From positions 582,451-646,450 of the forward strand of contig NZ_SNZH01000001.1 of the NCBI RefSeq assembly GCF_004363655.1: a DNA stretch of 64,000 nt, given 5' to 3'. A program made the position numbers and the translations under genes. This DNA is from Tahibacter aquaticus (GTDB lineage Bacteria > Pseudomonadota > Gammaproteobacteria > Xanthomonadales > Rhodanobacteraceae). Positions 17,601 to 26,363 of the stretch are shown here, in pieces (position 1 is the stretch's first letter; each line of letters opens with the position of its first letter). The notes below the pieces were generated by a model. That model did no database searches, was not told the DNA's origin, and saw nothing but the letters and a program-made list of their open reading frames with translations.

Positions 17601-19651
17601 CGGCCGAGCTGGCCTTGCCGGCTGCACGCCTGCGCCTGTATCCGCCCGGCGGCCCCACTGCCCAGGTGGTACTCGGCAGCACCGCCAGCGCGCCGTTCGT
17701 GGTGCGCAATACCGGCGGCGTCGCGGCGCAGTACTTTTTCCGTACCGCGCTGCTGGAAGAACATTTCGAAGGCAGTTTCCCGCCCGCCGGCTGGAGCGTG
17801 GTCACCCGCGGCAATGCCTGCAGCTGGGCGCGGCGCGATCCGGTCTGGTTCAACTACGCCGGCGGCAACGGCACCGCTGTGGAACTGGACACGGACGCCT
17901 GCATCGCCGCCGGCGACATCGCCGATGCCGAGCTGATCGCACCCGCCGTAGACCTCAGCGGCAGCGACCGGGCCTCGGTATCGTTCGTCCTCGCCCTGTT
18001 CATGGGCCTCAGCCAGCCGCGCCTGGACGTGGATGTTTCCACCGACGGCGGCACCAGCTGGACGACGGTATGGACGCGCAGCGAAGACATCGACGGCTTC
18101 GGCCCGGGCCGGCTGATCGAGATCGACATTTCCACCTATGCCGGCCGCAGCGACGTGCGCGTGCGCCTGCATGCGGTGACGCCCTCGACCGGCAACTTCA
18201 TCATCGTCGACCAGTTCCACGTGCTCAGCGGCGTCAGCACCAGCAGCCAGCTCGACCTGAGCCCCGAACGCGGCACGCTCGCTGCCGGCGAAAGCCGCGA
18301 GCTGCAGGCGACGTTCGACGCACGCCAGATCGCCCAGCCCGGCGTCTATAGCGTGGTGATGCAGCTGGACGAAGACACGCCCTACGCCTGGCCGTTCGAT
18401 GGCAGCCTGACAGCACGCATGAACGTGACCGCGCCGGCCAGCTACGGCTGGTTCAGCGGCACGGTGCGCAGCCTGGGCAGCTGCGACCTGCAGCCAACGC
18501 CGCTGCCCGGCGCCGACGTGAGCATCCAGGATCGCCTCGGTAGACAATTCCACATTCGCAGCGACGCCGACGGCAACTATCGCTACTGGCTGCCACCGGG
18601 CGACGGGCCGTTCTCGATCAGCGTGCGCGAAGCCGACCATCGCGATTCCGAAGTCCGCAGCCTGGCCCTGAGCGCCGCAACAGCGACCGTTGCCGATTTC
18701 GGCCTGCGTGCGCTGCTGCCTTGCCTGAGGACCGATCCGGCCGCGCTGCAGGCCAGCGTCGCTCCGGCACAGACAGCGACGCAGACCGTGCAGCTGCTCA
18801 ACGGCGGTGCGCTGGGCAGTAACTGGAGCGCACACAGCGGCGGCGATCCGACCGTGCCGGTTATCCTGCCGCTGTCGCAGACCCAGTCGCCGACACCGAT
18901 CGACGGCCCGCTGTTTGCCTGTACCCACCCTTCGGGCTTCACCACGGAAAACCATTTCCTGCGCCGCTTCGACCTGAACCAGCGCAGCGATCCGGCCGAA
19001 GTGGTCAGCGTGGCCGGCATGAGTTTCGCGGTCGAGCTGGCCAGTTCCCAGCGCGGCACACAGACCGTGCTGGCACGGGTCTACGAACTGCAGGGCGACA
19101 TGCTGTTCGCCAACATGCGCCTGCTGCGCGAGCAAAACGTGCAGATTGCCGACAGCACCCTGGGCCGTGTCGCCGTGCGCTTCGATCAGCCGCTGCACGT
19201 GGCACGCGACCGTGTACTGGTGGCTTCGGTCTACTCCGCCGACGGCGGCCAGCTCGGCAACGCGTTCTACCTCGGCTACAACGTGGCCGGCGAGAGCGCC
19301 AACGGCTATATCGCTGCCGACGCCTGCGGTGCCGAAGACCCGCGGCTGCTGGCTTCGTTCGGCGGTGTGTCCGCGCGCCTCAATGCGCTGATCGAACTCG
19401 ACCTGATCGGCCTGGACGCCTGCGCCCCCAGCGCCACGCCGGTACCCTGGCTGGCACTGAGCCCGGCCAGCGGCACGCTCGCCGCCGACGGCGCCACGCC
19501 GCTGCAGGCAACGTTAACGGCCGGCAGCCTGGGCAACGGCAGCCATCGCGGCGCGATCTGCCTGACCTCCGCCGCCGGCAAGCCGGTGGCGGTGCCGGTC
19601 ACGCTCAATGTCGGCGCAGCGGACCGCTTGTTCACGAATGGATTCGATTGA
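14615..19651 (+). CDS. Secreted S8 (subtilisin-like) serine peptidase, multidomain, copy 2
   Basis: Also exactly 1678 residues, with the same domain order as copy 1. The signal peptide includes LLQAALTAALVVGAGISNA. The propeptide carries ERADLSAAYAMNWRDRGRY. The catalytic triad is D217 (VGIIDTGV), H262 (GQHGSHVAG) and S469 (LTGTSMSAPHVAG). Regulatory-like and MAM-like beta domains and a BACON-like domain (WLALSPASGTLAA) follow. The tail is DRLFTNGFD. The ATG at 14615 is chosen for its AAGGA 8 nt upstream; the frame is open to 14471, but that stretch encodes no signal peptide. The two copies are clearly homologous along their whole length but diverged, so the duplication is old. Predicted extracellular protease. 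Confidence 0.93.
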   Translation: MAVVAPRPDSRSRFSSLLQAALTAALVVGAGISNAAPPETPGWGPAGAPHRSPAIPHSPARLVAISDTNLLQRLSDGQRQDFLIELSERADLSAAYAMNWRDRGRYVYTTLRDTAERSQAKLRQALSASGASIHPLWIKNAIVVRNGDLASLQRASGFAEVKRLGPLPRVQPIRPEAREASGAAAAGGISENLRHIGADRVWQKGTTGNGVTVGIIDTGVWPEHEALRAQYRGTTASGVRHDYNWYDPSPIHLPEPYLTGQHGSHVAGIVLGDNRNADPARRERIGVAPGAKWITCLGLGEDTPADVLAGCFQFMLAPTRTDGSQPDPDLRADIVNNSWMTVGTCNGVGESYYQDMVEAWVAAGVLPVFAVGNTQNCELPQPPGLSTATAPGSLAAAFTVGSTGRSNGQYAAHSLWGPTTAVSPGLPHYPDTRGFAQLKPQVVAPGVLIRSSVPLNGTVDTYEKLTGTSMSAPHVAGVFALMIEAGECLRGDYATLGTLLMQTARPLPYDSGGEPAPGLGNVPNYATGWGEIDAPAAVDAAAARCGPHGAIGGHVRDAQGRPIGDATIDILVDATQRLYQLRSEPDGSYIRGVPGLVEGGYSVRVSAYGFLSGSEAGVLVHNGATTTHNVVLAAAPMHKVSGRVRDADTGWPLHARLVIGGYPGGAAWSDPQSGTYSVRLPAGTPFRFDVDSDIPGYHPATREFADVGNLGSGDIALSADRVSCTAPGYAYARQLHAEGFESNGSAPPSGWNRSSAGIGWRFGDSGELSPSGRAFPAHGRFAASTDVDPADEFGDNDGSVDYLLSPVLNLAGETTPVLRYASYFDPVSGTGSIQGSRDGGTSWMALSALVGPAFGTGAVWQDLAVDLQPLAGAANARIRWHSNDNSTPKWQAVGPQWGIDDVRVVGGCTAPAQGGLLVGHVRDANTGAALDGAEVRIGNGPPVHSFTSKDPSTGAGFYAIYASAGQAAVKASRGSQPAGYADSEQSVGIASGATQAAELALPAARLRLYPPGGPTAQVVLGSTASAPFVVRNTGGVAAQYFFRTALLEEHFEGSFPPAGWSVVTRGNACSWARRDPVWFNYAGGNGTAVELDTDACIAAGDIADAELIAPAVDLSGSDRASVSFVLALFMGLSQPRLDVDVSTDGGTSWTTVWTRSEDIDGFGPGRLIEIDISTYAGRSDVRVRLHAVTPSTGNFIIVDQFHVLSGVSTSSQLDLSPERGTLAAGESRELQATFDARQIAQPGVYSVVMQLDEDTPYAWPFDGSLTARMNVTAPASYGWFSGTVRSLGSCDLQPTPLPGADVSIQDRLGRQFHIRSDADGNYRYWLPPGDGPFSISVREADHRDSEVRSLALSAATATVADFGLRALLPCLRTDPAALQASVAPAQTATQTVQLLNGGALGSNWSAHSGGDPTVPVILPLSQTQSPTPIDGPLFACTHPSGFTTENHFLRRFDLNQRSDPAEVVSVAGMSFAVELASSQRGTQTVLARVYELQGDMLFANMRLLREQNVQIADSTLGRVAVRFDQPLHVARDRVLVASVYSADGGQLGNAFYLGYNVAGESANGYIAADACGAEDPRLLASFGGVSARLNALIELDLIGLDACAPSATPVPWLALSPASGTLAADGATPLQATLTAGSLGNGSHRGAICLTSAAGKPVAVPVTLNVGAADRLFTNGFD

Positions 19652-19713
19652 GTTTTGGATTTCTAGCGAAAAATCCGCCGCGTCGTGGCCGGCGACCGTA
19701 GTCGCATCGCCAT

Positions 19714-19745
19714 CCAGCCGCCCCGGGCCATCCCGGGGCGGCTGG
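19714..19745. terminator. Strong convergent hairpin (14-bp stem, no U-tract)
   Basis: CCAGCCGCCCCGGG (19714-19727) pairs perfectly with 19732-19745 around a CCAT loop. It lies between the convergent stops of peptidase 2 (19651) and the POT transporter (19749). There is no T-run on either strand. Confidence 0.5.
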
Positions 19746-19748
19746 CTG

Positions 19749-21221
19749 TCAGCGGACCCCGTGCATCAGCTTGTTGATCAACGGCGCGAACAACAGGAAC
19801 GCGATACCCATGCCGAAGCCGGAATAGGCGATGAAGGAATACGTTTCGATATAGCCGGAAATGCCGATGTCCGCCGCCACCGCGACCGAGGCCACCTTGC
19901 CCGCCACCCAGTTGCCCATGGCCGAACAGAGGAACCAGGCCCCCATGGCCATGCCGGTTTCCTTCGGTGCGGCGAGCTTGCTCACCATCGACAGGCCGAT
20001 CGGCGACAGGCACAGCTCGCCCATGGTGTTGAACACGTAGACCAGGGTCAGCATCAGCCAGGGAATATGCCCGCTGCCGTCGTCGAGGTACTTGATGCTG
20101 AGCACCAGCGTGGTGAAGCCGATCGCGACGAACAGCAGCGCAATGGCGAATTTGCGTGGCACCGACGGATTCAGATGGCTGTTTTCCAGACGCGGCCAGA
20201 GCCAGGCAAACACAGGCCCCAGCAGCAGGATGAACAGCGGATTGAACGACTGGAACAAGGTGAAATCGAACGGCGCCTCGACGTGGTCCTTGGCGAAGAA
20301 GTTCAGGCTGGAACCGGCCTGCTCGAACATGCCCCAGAACAGGATCTTGGCCAGGAACAGCAGCAGCATGGCCGTATAGCGGTGCAGCTGCACCTTGTCG
20401 CCGCTGCGCAGGCTGCTGCCGATGAAATACACGCTCAGCACGGCGAACAGCAGCAGCAGGATGTAGCCGACCAGATCGGCCTTGCTCAGCAGCAGATAGG
20501 CCAGCGGCACACAGGCCACGCACCCCAGCGCCACCTTGGCCATGCGCGCGAAGTTCCGTGCCGGTTGCGGCGATTCGCCGATATGGCCCAGCCAGCCGCG
20601 CAGCCAATGGAACATGATCAGGCCGAGGATCATGCCGATGCCGGCGCAGAAAAAGCCCCATTTGTAGCCGTACAGCGCGCCGACGACGGTGCCGCAGATC
20701 AGCGGCGCGAGTGCGCCGCCGGCGTTGATGCCCATGTAGAAGATGGTGAAGCCCGAATCGCGCCGCGCATCTTCCGGCGCGTAGAGCTTGCCTACCATGG
20801 TGGAAATGTTCGGTTTGAACAGGCCGTTGCCGACCACGATGATGGACAGGCCGACCAGGAACCAGTGCAGCTCGGGAATCAGCAGCAGGAACAGGCCGGC
20901 GGCCATGAACGCGCCACCGAGCATGATCGACGGCCGGTAGCCCAGATAGCGGTCGGCGACGAAACCGCCGAACAGGCCGGTGGCATAGATCAGCGCGGTA
21001 TAGGCGCCGTAGGTCAGGCTGGCGGCCGACTTGGCCTCGCCGGCCGGCAGCAGGCTGAAGAACGTGGTCGCGACATAGGTCGCCAGCAAGGCACGCATGC
21101 CGTAGTAGGCGAAGCGTTCCCAGAATTCGGCGCCGAACAGCATCCAGAGCGGCCGCGGATGGCCGAGGAATTCGCCGGGCGGCGGCGGCTGGAACGGGGC
21201 CGGAGTCGTCGTTGCGGTCAT
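19749..21221 (-). CDS. Proton-dependent oligopeptide transporter (POT/PTR2 family), copy A
   Basis: The 490-residue inner-membrane protein of the major facilitator superfamily should import di- and tripeptides with protons. The POT signature in helix 1 is present (AEFWERFAYYGMRALL, the ExxER motif), as is the helix 4-5 motif region NGLFKPNISTMVGKLY and the helix 5 FTIFYMGINAGG. About 14 hydrophobic segments can be counted. The ATG at 21221 has AGGTG about 8 nt upstream. An intrinsic terminator ends only about 17 nt before this start, so expression should depend on readthrough or antitermination. It lies downstream of a paralogue. Confidence 0.93.
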   Translation of the reverse strand: MTATTTPAPFQPPPPGEFLGHPRPLWMLFGAEFWERFAYYGMRALLATYVATTFFSLLPAGEAKSAASLTYGAYTALIYATGLFGGFVADRYLGYRPSIMLGGAFMAAGLFLLLIPELHWFLVGLSIIVVGNGLFKPNISTMVGKLYAPEDARRDSGFTIFYMGINAGGALAPLICGTVVGALYGYKWGFFCAGIGMILGLIMFHWLRGWLGHIGESPQPARNFARMAKVALGCVACVPLAYLLLSKADLVGYILLLLFAVLSVYFIGSSLRSGDKVQLHRYTAMLLLFLAKILFWGMFEQAGSSLNFFAKDHVEAPFDFTLFQSFNPLFILLLGPVFAWLWPRLENSHLNPSVPRKFAIALLFVAIGFTTLVLSIKYLDDGSGHIPWLMLTLVYVFNTMGELCLSPIGLSMVSKLAAPKETGMAMGAWFLCSAMGNWVAGKVASVAVAADIGISGYIETYSFIAYSGFGMGIAFLLFAPLINKLMHGVR

Positions 21222-21237
21222 GCGTATTCACCTCGCC

Positions 21238-21270
21238 AAAAAACCACGGCCCGGAATGACCGGGCCGTGG
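21238..21270 (-). terminator. Intrinsic terminator / possible attenuator before POT copy A
   Basis: On the minus strand an 11-bp perfect stem (CCACGGCCCGG, 21260-21270 pairing with 21244-21254) is followed by six T (21238-21243). It is the only classical rho-independent terminator recognised in the window. It follows POT copy B by 78 nt and ends 16 nt before the start codon of copy A. Confidence 0.85.
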
Positions 21271-21348
21271 CGTTGTACAGAATTTGCATCGGTCGCCGAT
21301 GCCACATTGCAGCCCACAGGCGCTGGCCCCGGCTGCGGCAGACTGGCG

Positions 21349-22848
21349 CTAGCGCACGCCGTGCATCAGGCGGTTGATCAGCGGCGCAACCAGGAACAGC
21401 AGCACGCCGGCACCGAGCAGCGCCCAGAAGCCGAAGGTATAGCCCGACAGCGCCGAGCCCACGCTCATGCCCGAATCGCCGCTGACGTGCCCAGCGAAGA
21501 TGCCCGACAGGTTGTTGCCGATGCCGGTGGAAAGGAACCAGCCGCCCATGCCGAAGCCGACCAGGCGTACCGGCGCCAGCTTGGTCACCATGGACAGGCC
21601 GATCGGCGACAGGCACAGCTCGCCAACAGACTGGATCACGTAGACCATGAACAGGGTCCAGAACGGAATCTTGCTGTTGCCGTCGACGAGGTGGGTCAGC
21701 GCATACATCAGCAGCAGGAAGGCCAGGCCGTTGAAGATCAGGCCGAGGGCGAACTTGCGCGGGATGATGGGGTTGCTGTTCTTCATCGCCACCCAGACCC
21801 AGGCGACCAGCGGCGCCAGCGCGATGATGGCGAGGGAGTTGACGCTCTGGAACCAGGCCGTCGGGAACACCATCCAGCCGAGGTTGCGCTCGACGATGCT
21901 TTCGGCCAGGAAGGTGAACGAGCTGCCGGCCTGCTCGAAGAACATCCAGAACAGGATATTGAAGGCAAAGATGATCAGCATCGCGATGGTCTTGTCGCGC
22001 GCGACGGCACCGTTCTTGATGCCTTCGATCATCAGCGTCACTGCCAGCGCCGTGAACATCGCCGTGAGTACCCACTGCAGCGTTTCGGCGCCGAGTGCCA
22101 GCAGGAAATAGGCCAGCGGAATCACCACGATGGCGCCGATGATCACGTACAACACGCGCTCGCGGCCCGGTGCTTCCGGCAACGGTGCGCCGATGCCCTT
22201 GAGCTGGGCACGGCCGAAGTAGAACCACACCAGCGACAGCAGCATGCCGATGCCCGAGGCAATGAACACGACCTTGTACGAGGGCATGCCGCCGGTACCG
22301 AACACGTTCTCCGCCAGCAGCTGGGTGATGATGGGTGCGGTGAAGCCACCGACATTGATGCCCATGTAGAAGATGGTGAAGCCGGAATCGCGGCGCAGGT
22401 CGCTCAGCGCATACAGCTTGCCGACCATGGTCGAGATATTCGGCTTGAACATGCCGTTGCCGACGATGATCGTGGCCAGGCCGAGTTTGAAGATTTCCTG
22501 GTTGGGGATGGAAATCATGAACAGCCCGGCTGCCATGAACACGGCGCCGACCAGGATGGATCGCTGGTAGCCGATGATGCGGTCCGCCACATAGCCGCCG
22601 CCGATGGCACCGGCATAGACCAGGGCCAGGTAGGAACCGTAGGTCAGGTTGGCCGCAGCCTGGCCGGCAGGGTTGCCGTCATAAAACTGCGCGACGATAT
22701 ACAGCACCAGCGCCCAGCGGATGCCGTAGAACGCGAAGCGCTCCCAGAACTCGGCCATGAACAGCATCCACAGCGGCTTGGGATGCCCCATGAATTGTGG
22801 AAAATCGGGCGGCGCGGGCTGCTCGCCCGTGGTGGCAGAACCGCTCAT
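21349..22848 (-). CDS. Proton-dependent oligopeptide transporter (POT/PTR2 family), copy B
   Basis: The 499-residue membrane protein is paralogous to copy A. It carries the ExxER motif (AEFWERFAFYGIRWAL), NGMFKPNISTMVGKLY and FTIFYMGINVGGF, followed by late helices with SVGELCLSPIGLSMVTKL. It should take up small peptides with protons. A Shine-Dalgarno-like AGGGGA lies about 9 nt upstream of the ATG at 22848. It is 218 nt downstream of the TDO gene on the same strand; this gap has no recognised gene. Two non-identical POT genes side by side suggest different peptide preferences or conditions, which is inference. Confidence 0.93.
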   Translation of the reverse strand: MSGSATTGEQPAPPDFPQFMGHPKPLWMLFMAEFWERFAFYGIRWALVLYIVAQFYDGNPAGQAAANLTYGSYLALVYAGAIGGGYVADRIIGYQRSILVGAVFMAAGLFMISIPNQEIFKLGLATIIVGNGMFKPNISTMVGKLYALSDLRRDSGFTIFYMGINVGGFTAPIITQLLAENVFGTGGMPSYKVVFIASGIGMLLSLVWFYFGRAQLKGIGAPLPEAPGRERVLYVIIGAIVVIPLAYFLLALGAETLQWVLTAMFTALAVTLMIEGIKNGAVARDKTIAMLIIFAFNILFWMFFEQAGSSFTFLAESIVERNLGWMVFPTAWFQSVNSLAIIALAPLVAWVWVAMKNSNPIIPRKFALGLIFNGLAFLLLMYALTHLVDGNSKIPFWTLFMVYVIQSVGELCLSPIGLSMVTKLAPVRLVGFGMGGWFLSTGIGNNLSGIFAGHVSGDSGMSVGSALSGYTFGFWALLGAGVLLFLVAPLINRLMHGVR

Positions 22849-23066
22849 GCGGTGGATCCCCTGCTGATTGGGTGGAAAAAGAGTCGTGGAGCCGCTTGGC
22901 GGCGCGACGAAAGAGCCAAATCTTTAACCGCTGCGCCTGTGCCAAGTCAAACCCGCGCTTTGCTGCGCTGCGACATAAACCGTTTGCACAAAGGCGTCCG
23001 CGGGCTTGCCCAAGCGCTGCCACGGCGGCGCCGGCAAGGCCGCCGCTGCGCCGTGGCGGCCCGGCC

Positions 23067-23918
23067 TCAACTGCCGATCACCGTGCGCACTTCGAACAGT
23101 TCCGGGAAAAAAGTCAGCTCCAACGCGCGTTTGAGAAACGCCACGCCAGACGAACCGCCGGTGCCGCGGCGGAAGCCGATGATGCGCTCCACCGTCTTCA
23201 TGTGGCGGAAACGCCAAAGCTGGAAACTCTCTTCCAGGTCGACGAACTGCTCGCACAGATGGTAGGCAGACCAGTATTGCTCCGTGTTTTCGTAGATGCG
23301 GCGGAACACATCGATCAGTTCCGGATGGCGCTGGTAGGGCTGCGACCAGTCGCGCTGCACGCAGACCTGGGGTACGCCATGGCCCTTGCGCGCCAGATGG
23401 CGCAGGAATTCGTCGTACAGGCTGGGCGCCTGCAGAATCTGCATCAGTTGCTGCTGCTGTTCGGGCGCATGGGCGAACACCGCGATCATGTCGGCATTCT
23501 TGTTGCCCAGCAGGAATTCGATGCTGCGGTACTGATGCGACTGGAAACCCGATGCCGGCCCCAGCACATGGCGGAACTGCAGGTATTCCGACGGCGTCAG
23601 CGTTTCCAGCACGGCCCATTGTTCGAACAGCTGGCGCTGGATCTGCTTGACCCGGGCGAGAATCTTCAGGCACGGATCGATGTCGTCCTCGGCCAGGTGC
23701 GCAATCGCGGCGCGCAGCTCGTGGATGATCAGCTTCATCCACAATTCCGAGGTCTGGTGCTGGATGATGAACAGCAGCTCGTCGTGGTGCTGCGGCTGCG
23801 ACAGCGGCAGCTGCGCCGAGAGCAAGGTGTCCAGCTGCAGATAGCCGCCGTAGCTGACCCGGTCCTTCAGGTCGGTGGTAATGCCGGCTTCCAGTTCGCG
23901 CTTGATCGTGTCGGTCAC
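23067..23918 (-). CDS. kynA: Tryptophan 2,3-dioxygenase
   Basis: The 283-residue haem enzyme oxidises L-tryptophan to N-formylkynurenine, the first step of the kynurenine pathway. Family marks include [14 protein letters not shown], the haem/substrate segment [39 protein letters not shown] and, near the end, [20 protein letters not shown] with the proximal His. The start is GTG at 23918 with GGAG upstream. No kynurenine formamidase or kynureninase lies next to it, so the rest of the pathway must be elsewhere. The gene is divergent from the dehydrogenase operon across a 295-bp gap in which no confident promoter could be picked. Confidence 0.96.
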   Translation of the reverse strand: MTDTIKRELEAGITTDLKDRVSYGGYLQLDTLLSAQLPLSQPQHHDELLFIIQHQTSELWMKLIIHELRAAIAHLAEDDIDPCLKILARVKQIQRQLFEQWAVLETLTPSEYLQFRHVLGPASGFQSHQYRSIEFLLGNKNADMIAVFAHAPEQQQQLMQILQAPSLYDEFLRHLARKGHGVPQVCVQRDWSQPYQRHPELIDVFRRIYENTEQYWSAYHLCEQFVDLEESFQLWRFRHMKTVERIIGFRRGTGGSSGVAFLKRALELTFFPELFEVRTVIGS

Positions 23919-24213
23919 GCCCGCAACTCCGCAAAGTTATCCGGACAAGCATACGCGATCAGGGCCGCAGTACCGGCTACTATGCCGTTTCGGCTGGCTC
24001 TTGACGGCGGCGTTTTGTTGCGCCCGATCTTGCTTCGCCGGGGTCGCCTTGCTATCAAGGCAACCCTTCGACTGGCGCGTTCCGCTGCAGCACTGGATCT
24101 GCGCGCGCACCGGTCACCGACGCGGCCAGCCCTGCGCCACCGCGTTTTCGCCGGCTTATTGCCGCTGCTCGCCCTGTTGCGCCACTCGTTGGATCAAATC
24201 TGCGGAGGCTTTC

Positions 24214-25287
24214 GTGTCCATCGCCGCCAGTTTCGAAATCGAATACCTGCAATACCTCGACGCGGAAGGCAAGCTCGTCCGCAACGACCTGCCCGAGTTC
24301 GCCAAAGACGCCAAGCAACTCGTGGAGCTGTATAAAACCATGAGTTTCGTGCGCGTGTTCGACAGCAAGGCGGTGGCGCTGCAGCGCACCGGCAAGCTGG
24401 GCACGTATGCGTCCTGCCTGGGCCACGAGGCGGCCCATGTCGCGATCGGCTCGGCCATGCACATCGACGACGTGTTCGCGCCGATGTATCGCGAGTACGG
24501 CGCCCAGTTCGTGCGCGGCGTGAAGCCGCGCGAAGTACTGATGTACTGGGGCGGCGACGAGCGCGGCAACGACTTTTCCGGCCCGGCGCACGACTTTCCC
24601 TGGTGCGTGCCGATTGCCACCCAGTGCCTGCACGCGGCCGGCGCCGCGCTGGCGTTCAAGATCCGCAAGGAACCGCGCGTCGCGGTCAGCGTGGTCGGCG
24701 ACGGCGGCTCGTCCAAGACCGACTTCTACGCCGCGATCAACATGGCCGGCGCGCAGACCCTGCCCTACGTCAGCGTGATCGTGAACAACCAGTGGGCGAT
24801 CTCGGTGCCGCGCAGCGCCCAGACCGGCGCCAAGACGCTGGCACAGAAAGGCATTGCCGCCGGACTGGAATGCCTGCAGGTCGACGGCAACGACCTGATC
24901 GCCATGCGCACCGCCATGGACTACGCGATCAAGCGCGCCCGCCACGGCCACGGCGGCATGGTGATCGAGGCCGTCACCTATCGCCTGTCCGACCACACCA
25001 CCGCCGACGATGCGCGCCGCTACCGCGCCGACGGCGAAGTGAAGGCTGCCTGGGAGCGCGAGCCGCTCAAGCGCCTGCGTGCGTACCTGGTGGCGCAGAA
25101 AGCCTGGAGCGACAAGCACGAGGAAGCCTGGAAGGCCGAGTGCGAAAAGATCGTCGACGTGGAAGTGAACGCCTACCTCGAAACCAAGGTACAGCCGGTA
25201 GAGGCCATGTTCGACTTCGTCTACGCCGACCTGCCGCCAGACCTGCAGCAGCAACGCGCGCAGGTGCTGGCGCTGGAAAAGCGCTGA
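24214..25287 (+). CDS. 2-oxo acid dehydrogenase E1 component, alpha subunit (pyruvate or branched-chain)
   Basis: This 357-residue thiamine diphosphate-binding subunit decarboxylates a 2-oxo acid in a multienzyme complex. The ThDP motif is visible as GDGGSSKTDFYAAIN through VIVNNQWAIS. The phosphorylation-loop-like segment YRLSDHTTADDARRYR resembles branched-chain enzymes more than pyruvate enzymes, so substrate is uncertain. The start is GTG at 24214, with GGAGG 5 nt upstream; an open extension to 23875 has no such signal. It is followed by E1 beta, an SH3 protein and E2; no E3 (lipoamide dehydrogenase) is in the window. Confidence 0.92.
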   Translation: MSIAASFEIEYLQYLDAEGKLVRNDLPEFAKDAKQLVELYKTMSFVRVFDSKAVALQRTGKLGTYASCLGHEAAHVAIGSAMHIDDVFAPMYREYGAQFVRGVKPREVLMYWGGDERGNDFSGPAHDFPWCVPIATQCLHAAGAALAFKIRKEPRVAVSVVGDGGSSKTDFYAAINMAGAQTLPYVSVIVNNQWAISVPRSAQTGAKTLAQKGIAAGLECLQVDGNDLIAMRTAMDYAIKRARHGHGGMVIEAVTYRLSDHTTADDARRYRADGEVKAAWEREPLKRLRAYLVAQKAWSDKHEEAWKAECEKIVDVEVNAYLETKVQPVEAMFDFVYADLPPDLQQQRAQVLALEKR

Positions 25288-25381
25288 CCGTCCGCGGCGC
25301 CGGGCGATGCCGGCGCTGGAACCTGCCGCCGCGCATTGGCCGCGACAGCAGGCGAGCAAACAGATTCTGGAGCGTTCCCTG

Positions 25382-26362
25382 ATGGCGCAAATTACCCTGA
25401 TCGAAGCGATCACCATGGCCCTCGCCCACGAGATGGCCGCCGATGCGTCGGTGATCGTGCTGGGCGAAGATGTCGGCGTGAACGGCGGCGTGTTCCGCGC
25501 CACCGCCGGCCTGAGCGAAAAATTCGGCCCGGTGCGCGTACTCGACACGCCGCTGGACGAAACCACCATCGCCGGCGTGGCCGTGGGCATGGCCACGCAA
25601 GGCATGAAGCCGGTGGCCGAAGCGCAGTTCGACGGCTTCGTCTATCCCATGGTCGACCATATCGTCTGCCATGCGGCGCGCTTTCGTACGCGCACCCGCG
25701 GCCGCCTGACCTGTCCGCTGGTGCTGCGCGTGCCCTGGGGTGGCGGCATCCGCGCGCCGGAGCATCACTCGGAAGCGAATGAATCCATCTTTACCAATGT
25801 ACCAGGCTTGCGCGTGGTGATGCCGTCCTCGCCCTCGCGCGCCTACGGCCTGCTGCTTGCGGCGATCCGCGATCCCGATCCGGTCATCTTCTTCGAACCC
25901 AAGCGCATCTACCGCCAGTACAAGGAAGAGGTCGCTGACGACGGCGAAGCCTTGCCGCTGGATGTCTGCTTCGTGCTGCGCGACGGCAGCGACGTGACCC
26001 TGGTGACCTGGGGCGCGCAGGTGAAGGAAACGCTGGAAGCGGCCGATGCGCTGGCGAAGGAAGGCATCAGCGCCGAAGTCATCGACGTGGCGACGCTCAA
26101 GCCGCTGGATTTCGACACCATCCACGAATCGGTGAAGAAGACCGGCCGCTGCGTCATCGTGCACGAGGCGCCGCGCACGGCGGGCTTCGGTGCCGAAGTC
26201 GCCGCGCGTCTGGCCGAGCACGCCATGTACGACCTGGTCGCGCCGGTGGAACGGGTGACCGGCTACGACACGCATATCCCGCTGTTCCGCCTGGAAATGA
26301 AATACCTGCCCAGCGTCGAGCGCATCGTCGCGGCGGTCAGGCGCACGCTGGCGGCGAGCTGA
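25382..26362 (+). CDS. 2-oxo acid dehydrogenase E1 component, beta subunit
   Basis: The 326-residue transketolase-like subunit pairs with E1 alpha. Recognisable parts are the N-terminal ITMALAHEMAADASVIVLGEDVG with the ThDP-activating glutamate, the cation-binding middle (RLTCPLVLRVPWGGGIRAPEH), and the C-terminal lobe VIVHEAPRTAGFGAEVAARL. The ATG at 25382 is 94 nt after the E1 alpha stop, preceded by GGAG. The stop is followed one base later by the ATG of the SH3 gene, so the operon is tightly packed. Confidence 0.94.
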   Translation: MAQITLIEAITMALAHEMAADASVIVLGEDVGVNGGVFRATAGLSEKFGPVRVLDTPLDETTIAGVAVGMATQGMKPVAEAQFDGFVYPMVDHIVCHAARFRTRTRGRLTCPLVLRVPWGGGIRAPEHHSEANESIFTNVPGLRVVMPSSPSRAYGLLLAAIRDPDPVIFFEPKRIYRQYKEEVADDGEALPLDVCFVLRDGSDVTLVTWGAQVKETLEAADALAKEGISAEVIDVATLKPLDFDTIHESVKKTGRCVIVHEAPRTAGFGAEVAARLAEHAMYDLVAPVERVTGYDTHIPLFRLEMKYLPSVERIVAAVRRTLAAS

Positions 26363-26363
26363 G

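Noticed and set aside
14642-19198. A 1518-codon open frame on the minus strand
   Set aside because: It lies wholly antisense to peptidase copy 2, its product is low-complexity (Ala, Gly, Arg, His, Gln) with no motif, and such frames are normal in very GC-rich genes.
23875-24213. Extended N-terminus of the E1 alpha subunit
   Set aside because: The extension overlaps the TDO gene, has no similarity to the family and is preceded by no ribosome site, while GGAGG stands before the GTG at 24214.
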